Below are positions 56,329 through 64,000 of a stretch of DNA of 64,000 nucleotides, in pieces. The stretch lies in NCBI RefSeq assembly GCF_000614975.1, contig NZ_BALM01000006.1, forward strand, positions 1 to 64,000, given 5' to 3'. This DNA comes from Shewanella marina JCM 15074. Lineage in GTDB: Bacteria; Pseudomonadota; Gammaproteobacteria; Enterobacterales; Shewanellaceae. The stretch's first letter is position 1, and each line of letters begins with the position of its first letter. A program made the translations under genes and the position numbers. Under the pieces are notes generated by a model, which searched no databases, had not been told where the DNA came from, and was given only the letters and a program-made list of their open reading frames with translations.

Positions 56329-59300
56329 ATGCCTAGCTTGATTCGAATTGTGTTGATCGATACGCATCTACCGGGAGTGGTAGAGTTAGCATTAAATGGT
56401 CACACCAATATTTGTGGTACTAACGCATCAGGTAAAACCACACTGCAACGTCTTGTGCCTGTTTTTTATGGCGAATACCCAAGCCGAGTTGTACCGTCAA
56501 CTCGTGACAGTTTTGAACGCTGGTACTTACCACATGATGCCAGCTATATCATCTATGAATACCAAAAAGCGGATGGCTTGTTATATCAAGCGGTATTATC
56601 GTCTGCGGGCGATGGTAAAGGGGTTAATTATCGCTTTATTGGTAAAGGCTTTGAGTTAGATGATTATGTGAAGAGTCGTAATGGCGACTCGATTATCTGC
56701 CACACCATGGCTGATTTAGGTCGTAAACTGAAAAGTGCGGGCGTAGCTACGACTAATTTACTTAATACTCGTGAATATCGCGCGATTATTCAAAATGACC
56801 GCAGTTTGTTAGCCACTGGCGCTAATCGTAGCGAGCTAAAAAATTACGCGCGCCAATTCTCATTATGTGAGTCTGAGCATTCGCTGCGTCATATTGAAAA
56901 ACTGGCGAAAGCAGTACACTCCAAAGAGGGTAAAATGGAGACGGTCAAGTCGATGATCGCCGCTATTTTAGAAGAGGATGGAGTGAATCCTCCAAGTTCT
57001 CGTCTGAATCCACAACGAGTCGAAGCTTGGATCCGTGAAAGCCAGCTTATTCAAGGTTTTGAACAAATCAGACCTGAGTTTGAAAAGCTTGAGCAAGAGT
57101 TTAACGAGCTATTAAGTTACGAATTACGCTTAGCCAGTTTAACCCGTGGTTATCGCAAAGATGAAACCAGTGAAGCACTGCGTCAAGATGAGCAGCAAGA
57201 GCGTGCTAAAGAATTAAACCAAGCATTAAAAGTACTAGATGATGAGTGGAAAGAGCAGCGTGATGAGCTTAACCAAGAGCTTTCTGCCGCCAATGGTGAC
57301 GTGGCTAAATATGAATATGAGCTTGATACCATTGAAGAGCAACATGGTAACTTTTTAGATGCCAATATAGAGCAAGCTAAAGCTGATTTAGAGTCATTAC
57401 CAAGTTGGCGCAGTGACTTAGAAAACCTTTCTGAGCGTCATAAATTACTGACTGAAAAGCACCAAGATATTGAGGCTGCCTATAATGCTCGTCGCAGTAA
57501 AATTGGTGAGCAGTTAAACCGCGAGCTTGAAAAACTACTGGCGCAGCAAGACAGTCAGCGTGAAGTTAAAGATAAACAGCAGCAGCAGGCTCGTGAAGAT
57601 TTAACCGCCTTAGATCAAAAATGGCGTGAAGATATTGATGCCGGTAAAACTGAATTCCAACAGCAGGAATACCAATACAAGCTCAATCGTGAAAAACAGA
57701 AAATGCAGCTTGATAGTGTCAGTTATACCGAAGAGGAAAAACTGGCATTAGCGGTATTTGATGAGCGTATTTCTCGTGCTGATGAAGATCAAGAGGTTGC
57801 TAACGCTAAAGTTGAGCGTCTTTCAAGCGAAGAACGTAAATTACGGGCTCGCCGCGACCAAGCCAATGAAAGCTTACGTTTAGCCGCTATTCGCGTGACT
57901 GAACGTCAATCTGAACTGGATGAGCTACACCATATTTTATTCCCGCAATCGCATACCTTATTAGAATTCCTACGCAAAGAAGCCCCAGGTTGGGAGCAAA
58001 CGCTGGGTAAAGTCGTTGCACCTGAGCTATTACATCGTACTGACTTACAACCGAGCATTAGCAGTGGCGACAGTTTATTTGGCATTGGTCTTGATCTAAA
58101 AGCGTTAGATGTACCTGAATATGCAGCATCTGAACAAGAGCTACATGCGCGTCATGCTAAAGCTGAAGAGATTTTATTATCAGCTAAAGAGCTGCAACAC
58201 GAAGCGGAAGAGATGCTGATCAGCATTAATAGCGACTTAGACAAAATGAGTAAAGAACTCACTTTTGCCCGTACTAGCTATAAAAACTGTCGTGAAAATC
58301 TACGTCGCTTATTTGATGAAAAACGCAGCCAGCAACAGCAAATTAATCAGGCATTAGCGGCTCGTAAAGCTAAGGCTCAGCAACAATTGAGTCAACTTGA
58401 TCATGAGTTAAAACAACATCAAAACCAATATCAACAATGGTTAGAAGCGCAGCAAGAACAAGCGCTTGAAGCGCGGATGGAAAAAAATGCCTACTGGCAA
58501 GAGGTGATTGGTGCCTTAGAAGCCCAATTACAGCAGATTAAACAGAATATAGAAAGTCGCCGCATCAACGCAAAAGAGGAACAAAAAGCCTGTGAGCGTT
58601 GGTACAAAGATGAATTAAAATCACGCGGTATTGATGAAGATAAGATTGTTGCCCTCAAGCAGCAAATCCGTGAATTAGATAATCGCATTGTTAAAGCTGA
58701 TGGCCGCCGCAGTGAAGTACTGCGTTACGATGATTGGTATCAACATACTTGGTTAGGTCGCAAGCCAAAACTGCAAACTCAATTAAGTGATGTTAAGCGA
58801 GCGGTGACCGATTTAGAAAAGCAGCTGAATGGCAAGGTTGCGACCGTTAAGCAGCGCCGTGGTGAGCTAGAAGCTGCGCGTAAGTTGTCTGATGCTGCGC
58901 AAGTGGAAGCGTCTGAAAACTTAACTAAATTACGCAGTTTAATTCGTAAATTAACCGAACTTAAATTACCTAAAAACTCAGATGAAGCCGAGGGCAGTTT
59001 AGGTGAGCGTATTCGTGAAGGTGAAGATCTATTATTAAAACGCGATAATTTACAAGGCTCAGTTAAGCAGTATGTGGATCATTTTGATTCTGTGATTGCG
59101 GCTAAATCAGGTTCTGGTTTATCTGAAACTTGGGAGCGCGCCCGTGAAGAGTCAAGCTTTATCAATGACAAGGGCATTAAGCTGCTGGACTATCGCAAGT
59201 TAGTGCCACAGTTAGAGCAGTTACTGAATGTGATTGTGCCACAATCTATGATGGCATTGAGAGAACAAGGCCGTATCTTCGGTGTTGATTTGACCGCTTT

Positions 59301-60000
59301 CTACGATGTATTAGCGGATATTGACCGCCGTATTGCGACTCAGAGTGCGCGTATAACCCGTGAAGTTGGCGAAGAGTTATTCTTAGACGGTGTATCTGAA
59401 TCTGCGGTTAAAATTCGTTCTAAAATCAGTGAACTAGAATTTTGGCCTGAGCTGCAAGTGTTTGTGAAGGCATTTGCGGATTGGAAAGCCGATGGCTTTA
59501 ACGGTTTACCAGATGAACATTACACCAATAGTATGCGCCGCGCCCTTGATATTATTGGCCGTGCAGCACTCACTGGTGGTATTGCTAAGCTACTCGAAAT
59601 CGAATTGCGCCTTCGTGAAGGTAGCAGTGATTTGATTATTCGTACTGATCGCCAGCTTAATGAATCATCAAGTCACGGTATGGCGTACCTGATTTTATGT
59701 AAGTTCTTATTAGCCTTTACTCGCTTATTACGTGGCCGCGCAGATGTCACCATTCATTGGCCTATTGATGAGTTAGGGACGTTGCATCACGGTAACGTGA
59801 AAAAGATTTTCGATGCCTGTGAGAACAATAATATTTCAGTGTTAGGTGCATTCCCTAACCCCGAGTCGGAAGTATTAAGCCTGTTTGCTAACCGTTATAT
59901 CATCAATAAACAGACCCGTAAGCTGCAAGTGGTGAAACCTAAAGTGAATATTTTGGCAGATAAACTGCAACAGCGTATGACTAAGGAGGCGGCAGTATGA
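56329..60000 (+). CDS. SMC/MukB-like ATPase (DUF3584-type) of a Wadjet-like operon
   Basis: A 1223-residue SMC-class protein. Walker A is GTNASGKTTL (G30-T38, K36). A first coiled coil (about 240-530) leads to a globular hinge (about 535-610, GWEQTLGKVVAPELL, SLFGIGLDLKALDVP), then a second coiled coil to about 910. The C-terminal head has an ABC signature-like NESSSHG (1111-1117) and Walker B PIDEL (D1147, E1148). The signature is divergent from the LSGGQ/E norm. Its partners (MukE-like, MukF-like, TOPRIM) overlap or follow directly. Such complexes (MukBEF, MksBEFG, JetABCD) extrude DNA loops, and Wadjet forms cut plasmids. Confidence 0.85.
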   Translation: MPSLIRIVLIDTHLPGVVELALNGHTNICGTNASGKTTLQRLVPVFYGEYPSRVVPSTRDSFERWYLPHDASYIIYEYQKADGLLYQAVLSSAGDGKGVNYRFIGKGFELDDYVKSRNGDSIICHTMADLGRKLKSAGVATTNLLNTREYRAIIQNDRSLLATGANRSELKNYARQFSLCESEHSLRHIEKLAKAVHSKEGKMETVKSMIAAILEEDGVNPPSSRLNPQRVEAWIRESQLIQGFEQIRPEFEKLEQEFNELLSYELRLASLTRGYRKDETSEALRQDEQQERAKELNQALKVLDDEWKEQRDELNQELSAANGDVAKYEYELDTIEEQHGNFLDANIEQAKADLESLPSWRSDLENLSERHKLLTEKHQDIEAAYNARRSKIGEQLNRELEKLLAQQDSQREVKDKQQQQAREDLTALDQKWREDIDAGKTEFQQQEYQYKLNREKQKMQLDSVSYTEEEKLALAVFDERISRADEDQEVANAKVERLSSEERKLRARRDQANESLRLAAIRVTERQSELDELHHILFPQSHTLLEFLRKEAPGWEQTLGKVVAPELLHRTDLQPSISSGDSLFGIGLDLKALDVPEYAASEQELHARHAKAEEILLSAKELQHEAEEMLISINSDLDKMSKELTFARTSYKNCRENLRRLFDEKRSQQQQINQALAARKAKAQQQLSQLDHELKQHQNQYQQWLEAQQEQALEARMEKNAYWQEVIGALEAQLQQIKQNIESRRINAKEEQKACERWYKDELKSRGIDEDKIVALKQQIRELDNRIVKADGRRSEVLRYDDWYQHTWLGRKPKLQTQLSDVKRAVTDLEKQLNGKVATVKQRRGELEAARKLSDAAQVEASENLTKLRSLIRKLTELKLPKNSDEAEGSLGERIREGEDLLLKRDNLQGSVKQYVDHFDSVIAAKSGSGLSETWERAREESSFINDKGIKLLDYRKLVPQLEQLLNVIVPQSMMALREQGRIFGVDLTAFYDVLADIDRRIATQSARITREVGEELFLDGVSESAVKIRSKISELEFWPELQVFVKAFADWKADGFNGLPDEHYTNSMRRALDIIGRAALTGGIAKLLEIELRLREGSSDLIIRTDRQLNESSSHGMAYLILCKFLLAFTRLLRGRADVTIHWPIDELGTLHHGNVKKIFDACENNNISVLGAFPNPESEVLSLFANRYIINKQTRKLQVVKPKVNILADKLQQRMTKEAAV

Positions 60001-60647
60001 GCCAGTCTGAAACAGTAATTTTAGGTACCAGTGCTGTTATTGAACGTCTACTTCGTGGTGAGTTTATCTGTCAAACCCGTGATGAAGATGGCTGGCGTGC
60101 ATTGCAGCATCCAGCAACACGTGAACGCATTGAAACATACCTTAATGAGATTAACCGTACGCTGGTGGTTGTGGGCGAAGCTGAAGTGTTTTTCTGTGGC
60201 TATTTAACCTTAGGCGACAATGAACGTAAGGTGATTTCGCAGCAGTTTAAAGAGGTATGTCAGGCGTTAAGTCCATTAGTGGATTGGTTAGTGCTAGTGC
60301 AAGAATCAACAGGGCAAGATGCGCCACTGACTCAAGGCGCCGCAGTTCGTTTAACTGAATTACAAGGCCGTATTGAAGATACCCCAGCGTTTCGTGAACA
60401 ACTTGATAAATTAAGCCGATACCGTTTATTTGGTTCAACCAGTACTACGGTTGATGCCCAACTTAAATTGGTCTTTAAACGCTTGGTTGAATTGGGCTAT
60501 TTAATTAAGCCTAACCCAGAAAAGCAGATCTTTATTGCTACCGGTAAGCTTGATTATTTGTACGATGTGATCCGCTTTATTGATGAAACTGAAGGACTCA
60601 GTTTAGAAGCTCAAGCTGAAACTGCCACGCAAAAGGATCTGCTATGA
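59997..60647 (+). CDS. MukE/JetB-like small subunit of the SMC complex
   Basis: A 216-residue soluble protein. LGTSAVIERLLRGEFICQ (about 9-26) at the N-terminus and VFKRLVELGYLIKPNPEKQIFIATGKLDYLYDVIRFI (in pieces, about 160-195) look like winged-helix segments of the KITE type. I identify it mainly from size and position: ATGA overlap with the SMC gene before it and with the kleisin-like gene after it. Its expected job is to bind the kleisin and regulate the ATPase. Sequence similarity to known MukE is not obvious by eye. Confidence 0.65.
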   Translation: MSQSETVILGTSAVIERLLRGEFICQTRDEDGWRALQHPATRERIETYLNEINRTLVVVGEAEVFFCGYLTLGDNERKVISQQFKEVCQALSPLVDWLVLVQESTGQDAPLTQGAAVRLTELQGRIEDTPAFREQLDKLSRYRLFGSTSTTVDAQLKLVFKRLVELGYLIKPNPEKQIFIATGKLDYLYDVIRFIDETEGLSLEAQAETATQKDLL

Positions 60648-61867
60648 GTAGTCATTTGCATCAAGCTGGGGTTAAGTTGCTTAAGCAACTTGGCCGCCAT
60701 GCTGATCTTATTATGGATGCCTATCAACAAGGCTCTGTAACCGAAGAAAACCATGATGCTGCAGTGATTGAAAAACTTCGTAAAAGCGGCATTTTATGGC
60801 GACCAGAGCCTGAGCAAGAGCTGCGTTTAAAGCGCAGTATTCGTGCCTTGTTGGAGGAAGCATTAAGTGATGAACGTAATCGCCAAATCGATGCCAACGT
60901 TGGCTCGGCAATGGCGACCATTAAAACCTTAGCGGATCATTACAAAGAAGCGCGTCATGAGGTTAACTTTGCCGCGGCAGAAGCTTATCTTGCCGATTTG
61001 AATGAGCATGTATTTAGCTTTGCTGATGGATTGCGTTATGCCATTCGTGTGCTTTGGAGCCGAATTAATAACGAGTTTGGTTATGTTGGTACTATCAATG
61101 CCAAAATTCGTGAAAATGAGCTGGCGCAGAGCCAAGTCACTGAGTTATTGAATGGTCTTGAAATGCTGCATTTTAGCGAGTTAGCTGAAATCGCGGGTGA
61201 TATTCGTGAATTGCGGCGTTTACTGGTAACCAGCTTACAAGAAACTTTATCCGACTGTACTGCCGAATTGAGTGTTGTACAGGGACGATTACTGGAGCTG
61301 TTAGGACGCTTCCGCCAAATACGAGGTCGTACTCGATTACTGAAAGGTTGGCAGCTACACCGCGATCTACATCCTGATTATCAGGTCAGTGACCATGTAT
61401 CGCATAAGCAGATATTTAAGTTGTTTAATCGCGCCGAAGGTTTGTTAGCTCCTGCTGCAGTTGATATTCATAATCAAAGTCATGAAGCTGAACTGTTAGA
61501 GATGGTGGCGCATATTAAGAGTATTGTGCGGCTACCTAATATTGAAGCGAACAATCGTGATTTCAATGTTGAATTTGTTTTAGCGGATAGCGAAGATTTT
61601 GATATTCCACATAATGAATTGAAGTATGCCGTTGATGAATACTTCTGCGCTGTGATTGATTCTGGTATTAGCCAGTCGGCGCTTGATTATCATCAACAAC
61701 GACAGTTTGATTGGGATTATGAAGCATGGTTATATCAGGTGATTTGTGGTTATGAAGGCTTGAGTATTGAACATAAACAATACTTCGAGTTAGAACCAAT
61801 AGGTGAACCTCATCCAATTTATACCGGCAATTTTATTATTCGGGATGTTGAACTGGGTTTAGCATAA
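60644..61867 (+). CDS. MukF/JetA-like kleisin candidate of the SMC complex
   Basis: A 407-residue protein, mostly helical. The N-terminal third (EKLRKSGILWRPEPEQELRLKRSIRALLEEAL in pieces) looks like winged helix. The centre (about 130-250) is long helices with heptad-like leucines. The C-terminus (ELKYAVDEYFCAVIDSG, FDWDYEAWLYQVICGYEGL) could contact the SMC head. This is the layout of MukF-type kleisins, inferred from context and predicted secondary structure. It overlaps the MukE-like gene by ATGA. An intrinsic terminator follows its stop. Confidence 0.62.
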   Translation: MSSHLHQAGVKLLKQLGRHADLIMDAYQQGSVTEENHDAAVIEKLRKSGILWRPEPEQELRLKRSIRALLEEALSDERNRQIDANVGSAMATIKTLADHYKEARHEVNFAAAEAYLADLNEHVFSFADGLRYAIRVLWSRINNEFGYVGTINAKIRENELAQSQVTELLNGLEMLHFSELAEIAGDIRELRRLLVTSLQETLSDCTAELSVVQGRLLELLGRFRQIRGRTRLLKGWQLHRDLHPDYQVSDHVSHKQIFKLFNRAEGLLAPAAVDIHNQSHEAELLEMVAHIKSIVRLPNIEANNRDFNVEFVLADSEDFDIPHNELKYAVDEYFCAVIDSGISQSALDYHQQRQFDWDYEAWLYQVICGYEGLSIEHKQYFELEPIGEPHPIYTGNFIIRDVELGLA

Positions 61868-61872
61868 ATTTA

Positions 61873-61897
61873 AAACGCGCTTCGGCGCGTTTTTGTT
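61873..61897 (+). terminator. Terminator between the SMC-complex genes and the TOPRIM gene
   Basis: AAACGCGC (61873-61880), tetraloop TTCG, GCGCGTTT (61885-61892), then T residues. It lies in the 47-base gap before the TOPRIM gene on the same strand, so expression of the putative nuclease would depend on read-through or a separate promoter. Confidence 0.8.
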
Positions 61898-61914
61898 ATG
61901 AGAAAGAAGTGCTA

Positions 61915-62769
61915 ATGAATTTAAATAAACAGCAACGCAATCTGATTGTTAATCTGCTCAAGCAACCTAAGTTTAAAGTGGCTTACTCAAAGAACTGGCA
62001 AGTGATTCACCAAGAGTTTGAGATTGGCCAAGTTGATGGGCGAGCTAAATATTTAGAGTTCAGTAAAGATGATTTATTGCTGTTAAAGCAGATGAGTCAG
62101 CAATTTTTTGGAGATGGACTATTAGCACCATCTGTTGCGAGTAATCGCATGGCTCAAGCCCACCACAGTCGTAATGAAAAGTGGGCCAGTATTAGTCCCG
62201 AAGCTGAATTTGTAACCATTAAACCGCTGCACTGCCAAACTGAGTTTAAGTTAGCGCCTGATTTTGCATTAAGAGTGCCGCTAGATGCCGCACACAAATT
62301 TTGCCAGCAGTGGCAAGTTAAGCAAGTACTCGTGGTCGAAAACCTTGATTGCTTTGATTATATTGCGCAGGCCATATTGCCGTTCTCAAGCGCGACTATG
62401 GTGATTTATCGAGGCAGTGGTATTGCTTCACCGAGTGCGGTGAAATTATTTTTATCACAACTGGATGATGGCATTGATGTGGTGGTGTTTGCAGATGTTG
62501 ATCCTGCAGGAATACAGATAGGCTTAACGACCCCTAAAGTGAGTCAATTACTACTGCCATCCATTATCGACTTAACTTCCTTACTCGCTCAATTTAACTA
62601 TCAATCTGACTTTGATGAGCAGTATAAACAACTGAATTTCATCGTGAGTAGTAATTGTATTGAAATAAAATCTTGGATTAATTTTGTTTGTCAGCATAAA
62701 GTTAGTGTTAAGCAGCAGCATTTAATCGCCAATAAGCTGACATTACAAAGCATAGGTGTTTTTAAATAA
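61915..62769 (+). CDS. TOPRIM-domain protein, JetD/MksG-like putative nuclease
   Basis: A 284-residue protein. The C-terminal half holds a TOPRIM core: Glu in VLVVENLDCF (E142) and D-x-D in VVFADVDPAGIQI (D194, D196), with YRGSGIASPSAVKLFL between. This matches the topoisomerase VI/JetD-type pattern. The N-terminal region (about 1-120) is helical and unassigned. In Wadjet systems JetD cuts the DNA extruded by the SMC complex, and the same role is inferred here. It is shorter than typical JetD (about 390). Start at ATG 61915; a GTG at 61909 is possible. Separated from the SMC genes by a terminator. Confidence 0.75.
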   Translation: MNLNKQQRNLIVNLLKQPKFKVAYSKNWQVIHQEFEIGQVDGRAKYLEFSKDDLLLLKQMSQQFFGDGLLAPSVASNRMAQAHHSRNEKWASISPEAEFVTIKPLHCQTEFKLAPDFALRVPLDAAHKFCQQWQVKQVLVVENLDCFDYIAQAILPFSSATMVIYRGSGIASPSAVKLFLSQLDDGIDVVVFADVDPAGIQIGLTTPKVSQLLLPSIIDLTSLLAQFNYQSDFDEQYKQLNFIVSSNCIEIKSWINFVCQHKVSVKQQHLIANKLTLQSIGVFK

Positions 62770-63131
62770 GCTAGGTTATTATTTTATAAATTTCCATATT
62801 AAGATGTTTAATATGGCAATAACCATTAAATATAGATAAATAAACCATTAAATTTTTATGTTTTTATGGGTTTAATAAGAATATTATTTTGCAATCATTT
62901 TGTGTGTAAAATTGTATCGCCATAATTGCTATTTAAATCATTTAAAATCAATTTGTTAATGCATGGCTTTAACCTGGTTGTTATTGTTTTTCTCTACCTT
63001 TAATTTTTTGCTTATTGTATTTGTTAATAGCATGATTCACTATCTCTGCACGCCAATATAATCATAACTAATTATTAGTAAAAGCTTATTTAAATTAGGT
63101 GCTAATGATTTAATAATAAGGTAGTGCAAAT
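62770..63131. other. AT-rich intergenic region before the symporter gene
   Basis: No gene, repeat or clear hairpin is seen in these 362 bases. There is no strong terminator right after the TOPRIM gene. The region presumably carries the promoter of the following transporter. Confidence 0.4.
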
Positions 63132-64000
63132 ATGACACTTTCAACTCGAATATTTATAGGGCTCTTTAGTGGCTTGCTCTTAGGCACATTAATTCAATAT
63201 TTATTTAGTGATATTAATTTTCTAGCGGGAAGTGTCGTTGATTTTGCCACCGCCATTGGCACCATGTTTGTGAATATGATTATGATGCTCGTGGTACCTC
63301 TGGTATTTATTAGTATTGTGTGCGGTATTTGCGAATTAAAAGATATGGCTAGTTTTGGTCGTTTGGGCACTAAAACATTTGGTTTTTATCTGCTTAATAC
63401 TGTGTTTTCAATTGGCGCTGCATTTGCGGTTGTGATGTTATTACAGCCGGGACAAGGGGTTGATATGCGTAGCGCAACAGGGGCTGATATTGTGGCCACT
63501 GAGTTACCAGACTTAATGGCGCTTATCGTCAGTATTGTGCCAAGTAATCCTATTGCCGCTTTTACTTCGGGCAATATGTTGCAAGTGATCTTTATGGCAT
63601 TGCTGCTAGGTGGTGTGATTAAGTCACTAGGTCAAAGCGCACAAGCTGCAGTAAATGGTTTTGTGGTGGCGAACAAGATAATGATGAAGCTAATCAGTGT
63701 GGTTATGCAGCTTGCGCCAATTGGTGTGTGTGCACTGATGTTAAAGCTTGGTGCGACCTTAGACGCTGAGCTATTTACAAGTGTACTGCAATACTTAGGT
63801 TTAATTATTGGTTTATTAACCTTGTGGGTATTTGTGGTTTATCCTGCTGCGGTTGGCATATTTACTCAAACATCAGCAAAAACTTTTAGACAAAAGACTC
63901 GTGAGCAGATTTTATTTTCGCTTTCAACTGCAAGTTCAAACGCGACTATTCCTGTGACCATGCGCACTTTAACTGACAAATTGAATGTGAGTCGTTCAGT
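63132..64000 (+). CDS. Dicarboxylate/amino acid:cation symporter (GltP/DctA family), cut by the window end
   Basis: An inner-membrane symporter of the DAACS family, open to the end of the window (289 codons seen of an expected 400 or more). Recognisable: MMLVVPLVFISIVCGI (about 54-69), VPSNPIAAFTSGNMLQVIFMALLLG in pieces (about 137-162), LAPIGVCALM (about 196-205) and the Ser-rich STASSNATIPVTM (about 266-278), the re-entrant loop motif that binds Na+ and substrate. AATAAGGTAG precedes the ATG at 63132. Glutamate/aspartate or C4-dicarboxylates are likely substrates. Confidence 0.85.
   Translation, partial: MTLSTRIFIGLFSGLLLGTLIQYLFSDINFLAGSVVDFATAIGTMFVNMIMMLVVPLVFISIVCGICELKDMASFGRLGTKTFGFYLLNTVFSIGAAFAVVMLLQPGQGVDMRSATGADIVATELPDLMALIVSIVPSNPIAAFTSGNMLQVIFMALLLGGVIKSLGQSAQAAVNGFVVANKIMMKLISVVMQLAPIGVCALMLKLGATLDAELFTSVLQYLGLIIGLLTLWVFVVYPAAVGIFTQTSAKTFRQKTREQILFSLSTASSNATIPVTMRTLTDKLNVSRS

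Noticed and set aside
1..64000. CRISPR arrays, tRNA, rRNA, insertion sequences with transposase, prophage genes
   Set aside because: Searched for by eye and none found. The only repeats are the TACCAA elements and palindromic terminators.

Overview
The window looks like a piece of chromosome from a marine gammaproteobacterium of the Shewanella type (order Alteromonadales). This rests on the dksA-gluQ-pcnB-folK-panB-panC block, sfsA/pepB and hrpB/mrcB nearby, a DUF3581 gene, an S46 peptidase, MSHA-type pilins, MetJ boxes and a DksA almost identical to the enterobacterial form. The DNA is AT-rich by eye. No tRNA, rRNA, prophage, transposase or CRISPR array was seen. The species assignment is inference.

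Layout. 0.7-3.2 kb: nucleoside uptake and phosphorolysis (nupC-deoD) and a hotdog thioesterase. 3.6-13 kb: catalase, aromatic amino acid permease, a periplasmic dipeptidyl-peptidase, TenA, an FKBP, an RluF-like enzyme, a membrane protein and a methionine transporter (metT) behind MetJ boxes. 13.2-19.6 kb: a palindromic mobile repeat, an Alx/TerC protein behind a yybP-ykoY (Mn2+) riboswitch, two periplasmic OB-fold proteins (one with a long Met/Gln-rich insert), a CorC-like protein, a 28-residue membrane peptide and an orphan pilin. 19.6-30.7 kb: a catabolic cluster (M20 hydrolase, EamA transporter, Asp/Glu racemase-like enzyme, M24 hydrolase; divergently YheO-type regulator, ridA, dpaL), then a second pilin, an ankyrin protein, an outer-membrane barrel and a second EamA transporter. 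The two EamA-linked promoter regions share an array of GTTAAC-N4-GTTAAC boxes, so they probably form one regulon. 30.8-46.2 kb: iadA, mpl, ubiX, hpt, yadGH, a Nudix enzyme, panC-panB-folK-pcnB-gluQ-dksA, sfsA, pepB, thpR. 46.3-56.1 kb: hrpB, mrcB, a small unknown protein, an iron-regulated TonB receptor, DUF3581 and alpha-carbonic anhydrase. 56.3-62.8 kb: a four-gene SMC/condensin-like operon ending in a TOPRIM protein, resembling Wadjet/MksBEFG plasmid-defence systems but in the order SMC, MukE-like, MukF-like, TOPRIM. The last gene, a dicarboxylate-type symporter, runs off the end.

Two window-wide points matter to a reader. First, eleven genes carry frame breaks, twelve in all, and every one is repaired by adding a single base. 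Several are housekeeping genes (mrcB, folK, gluQ, hrpB), so sequencing or assembly deletions are the simplest explanation. These genes are given here at full repaired length. Second, a family of about 264-362 bp elements with TACCAA...TTGGTA ends occurs three times (13255, 37503, 51558), two of the copies nearly identical.

The best candidates for something new are the SMC-TOPRIM operon, the DpaL/RidA catabolic cluster with its shared operator array, and the Met-rich OB-fold protein.
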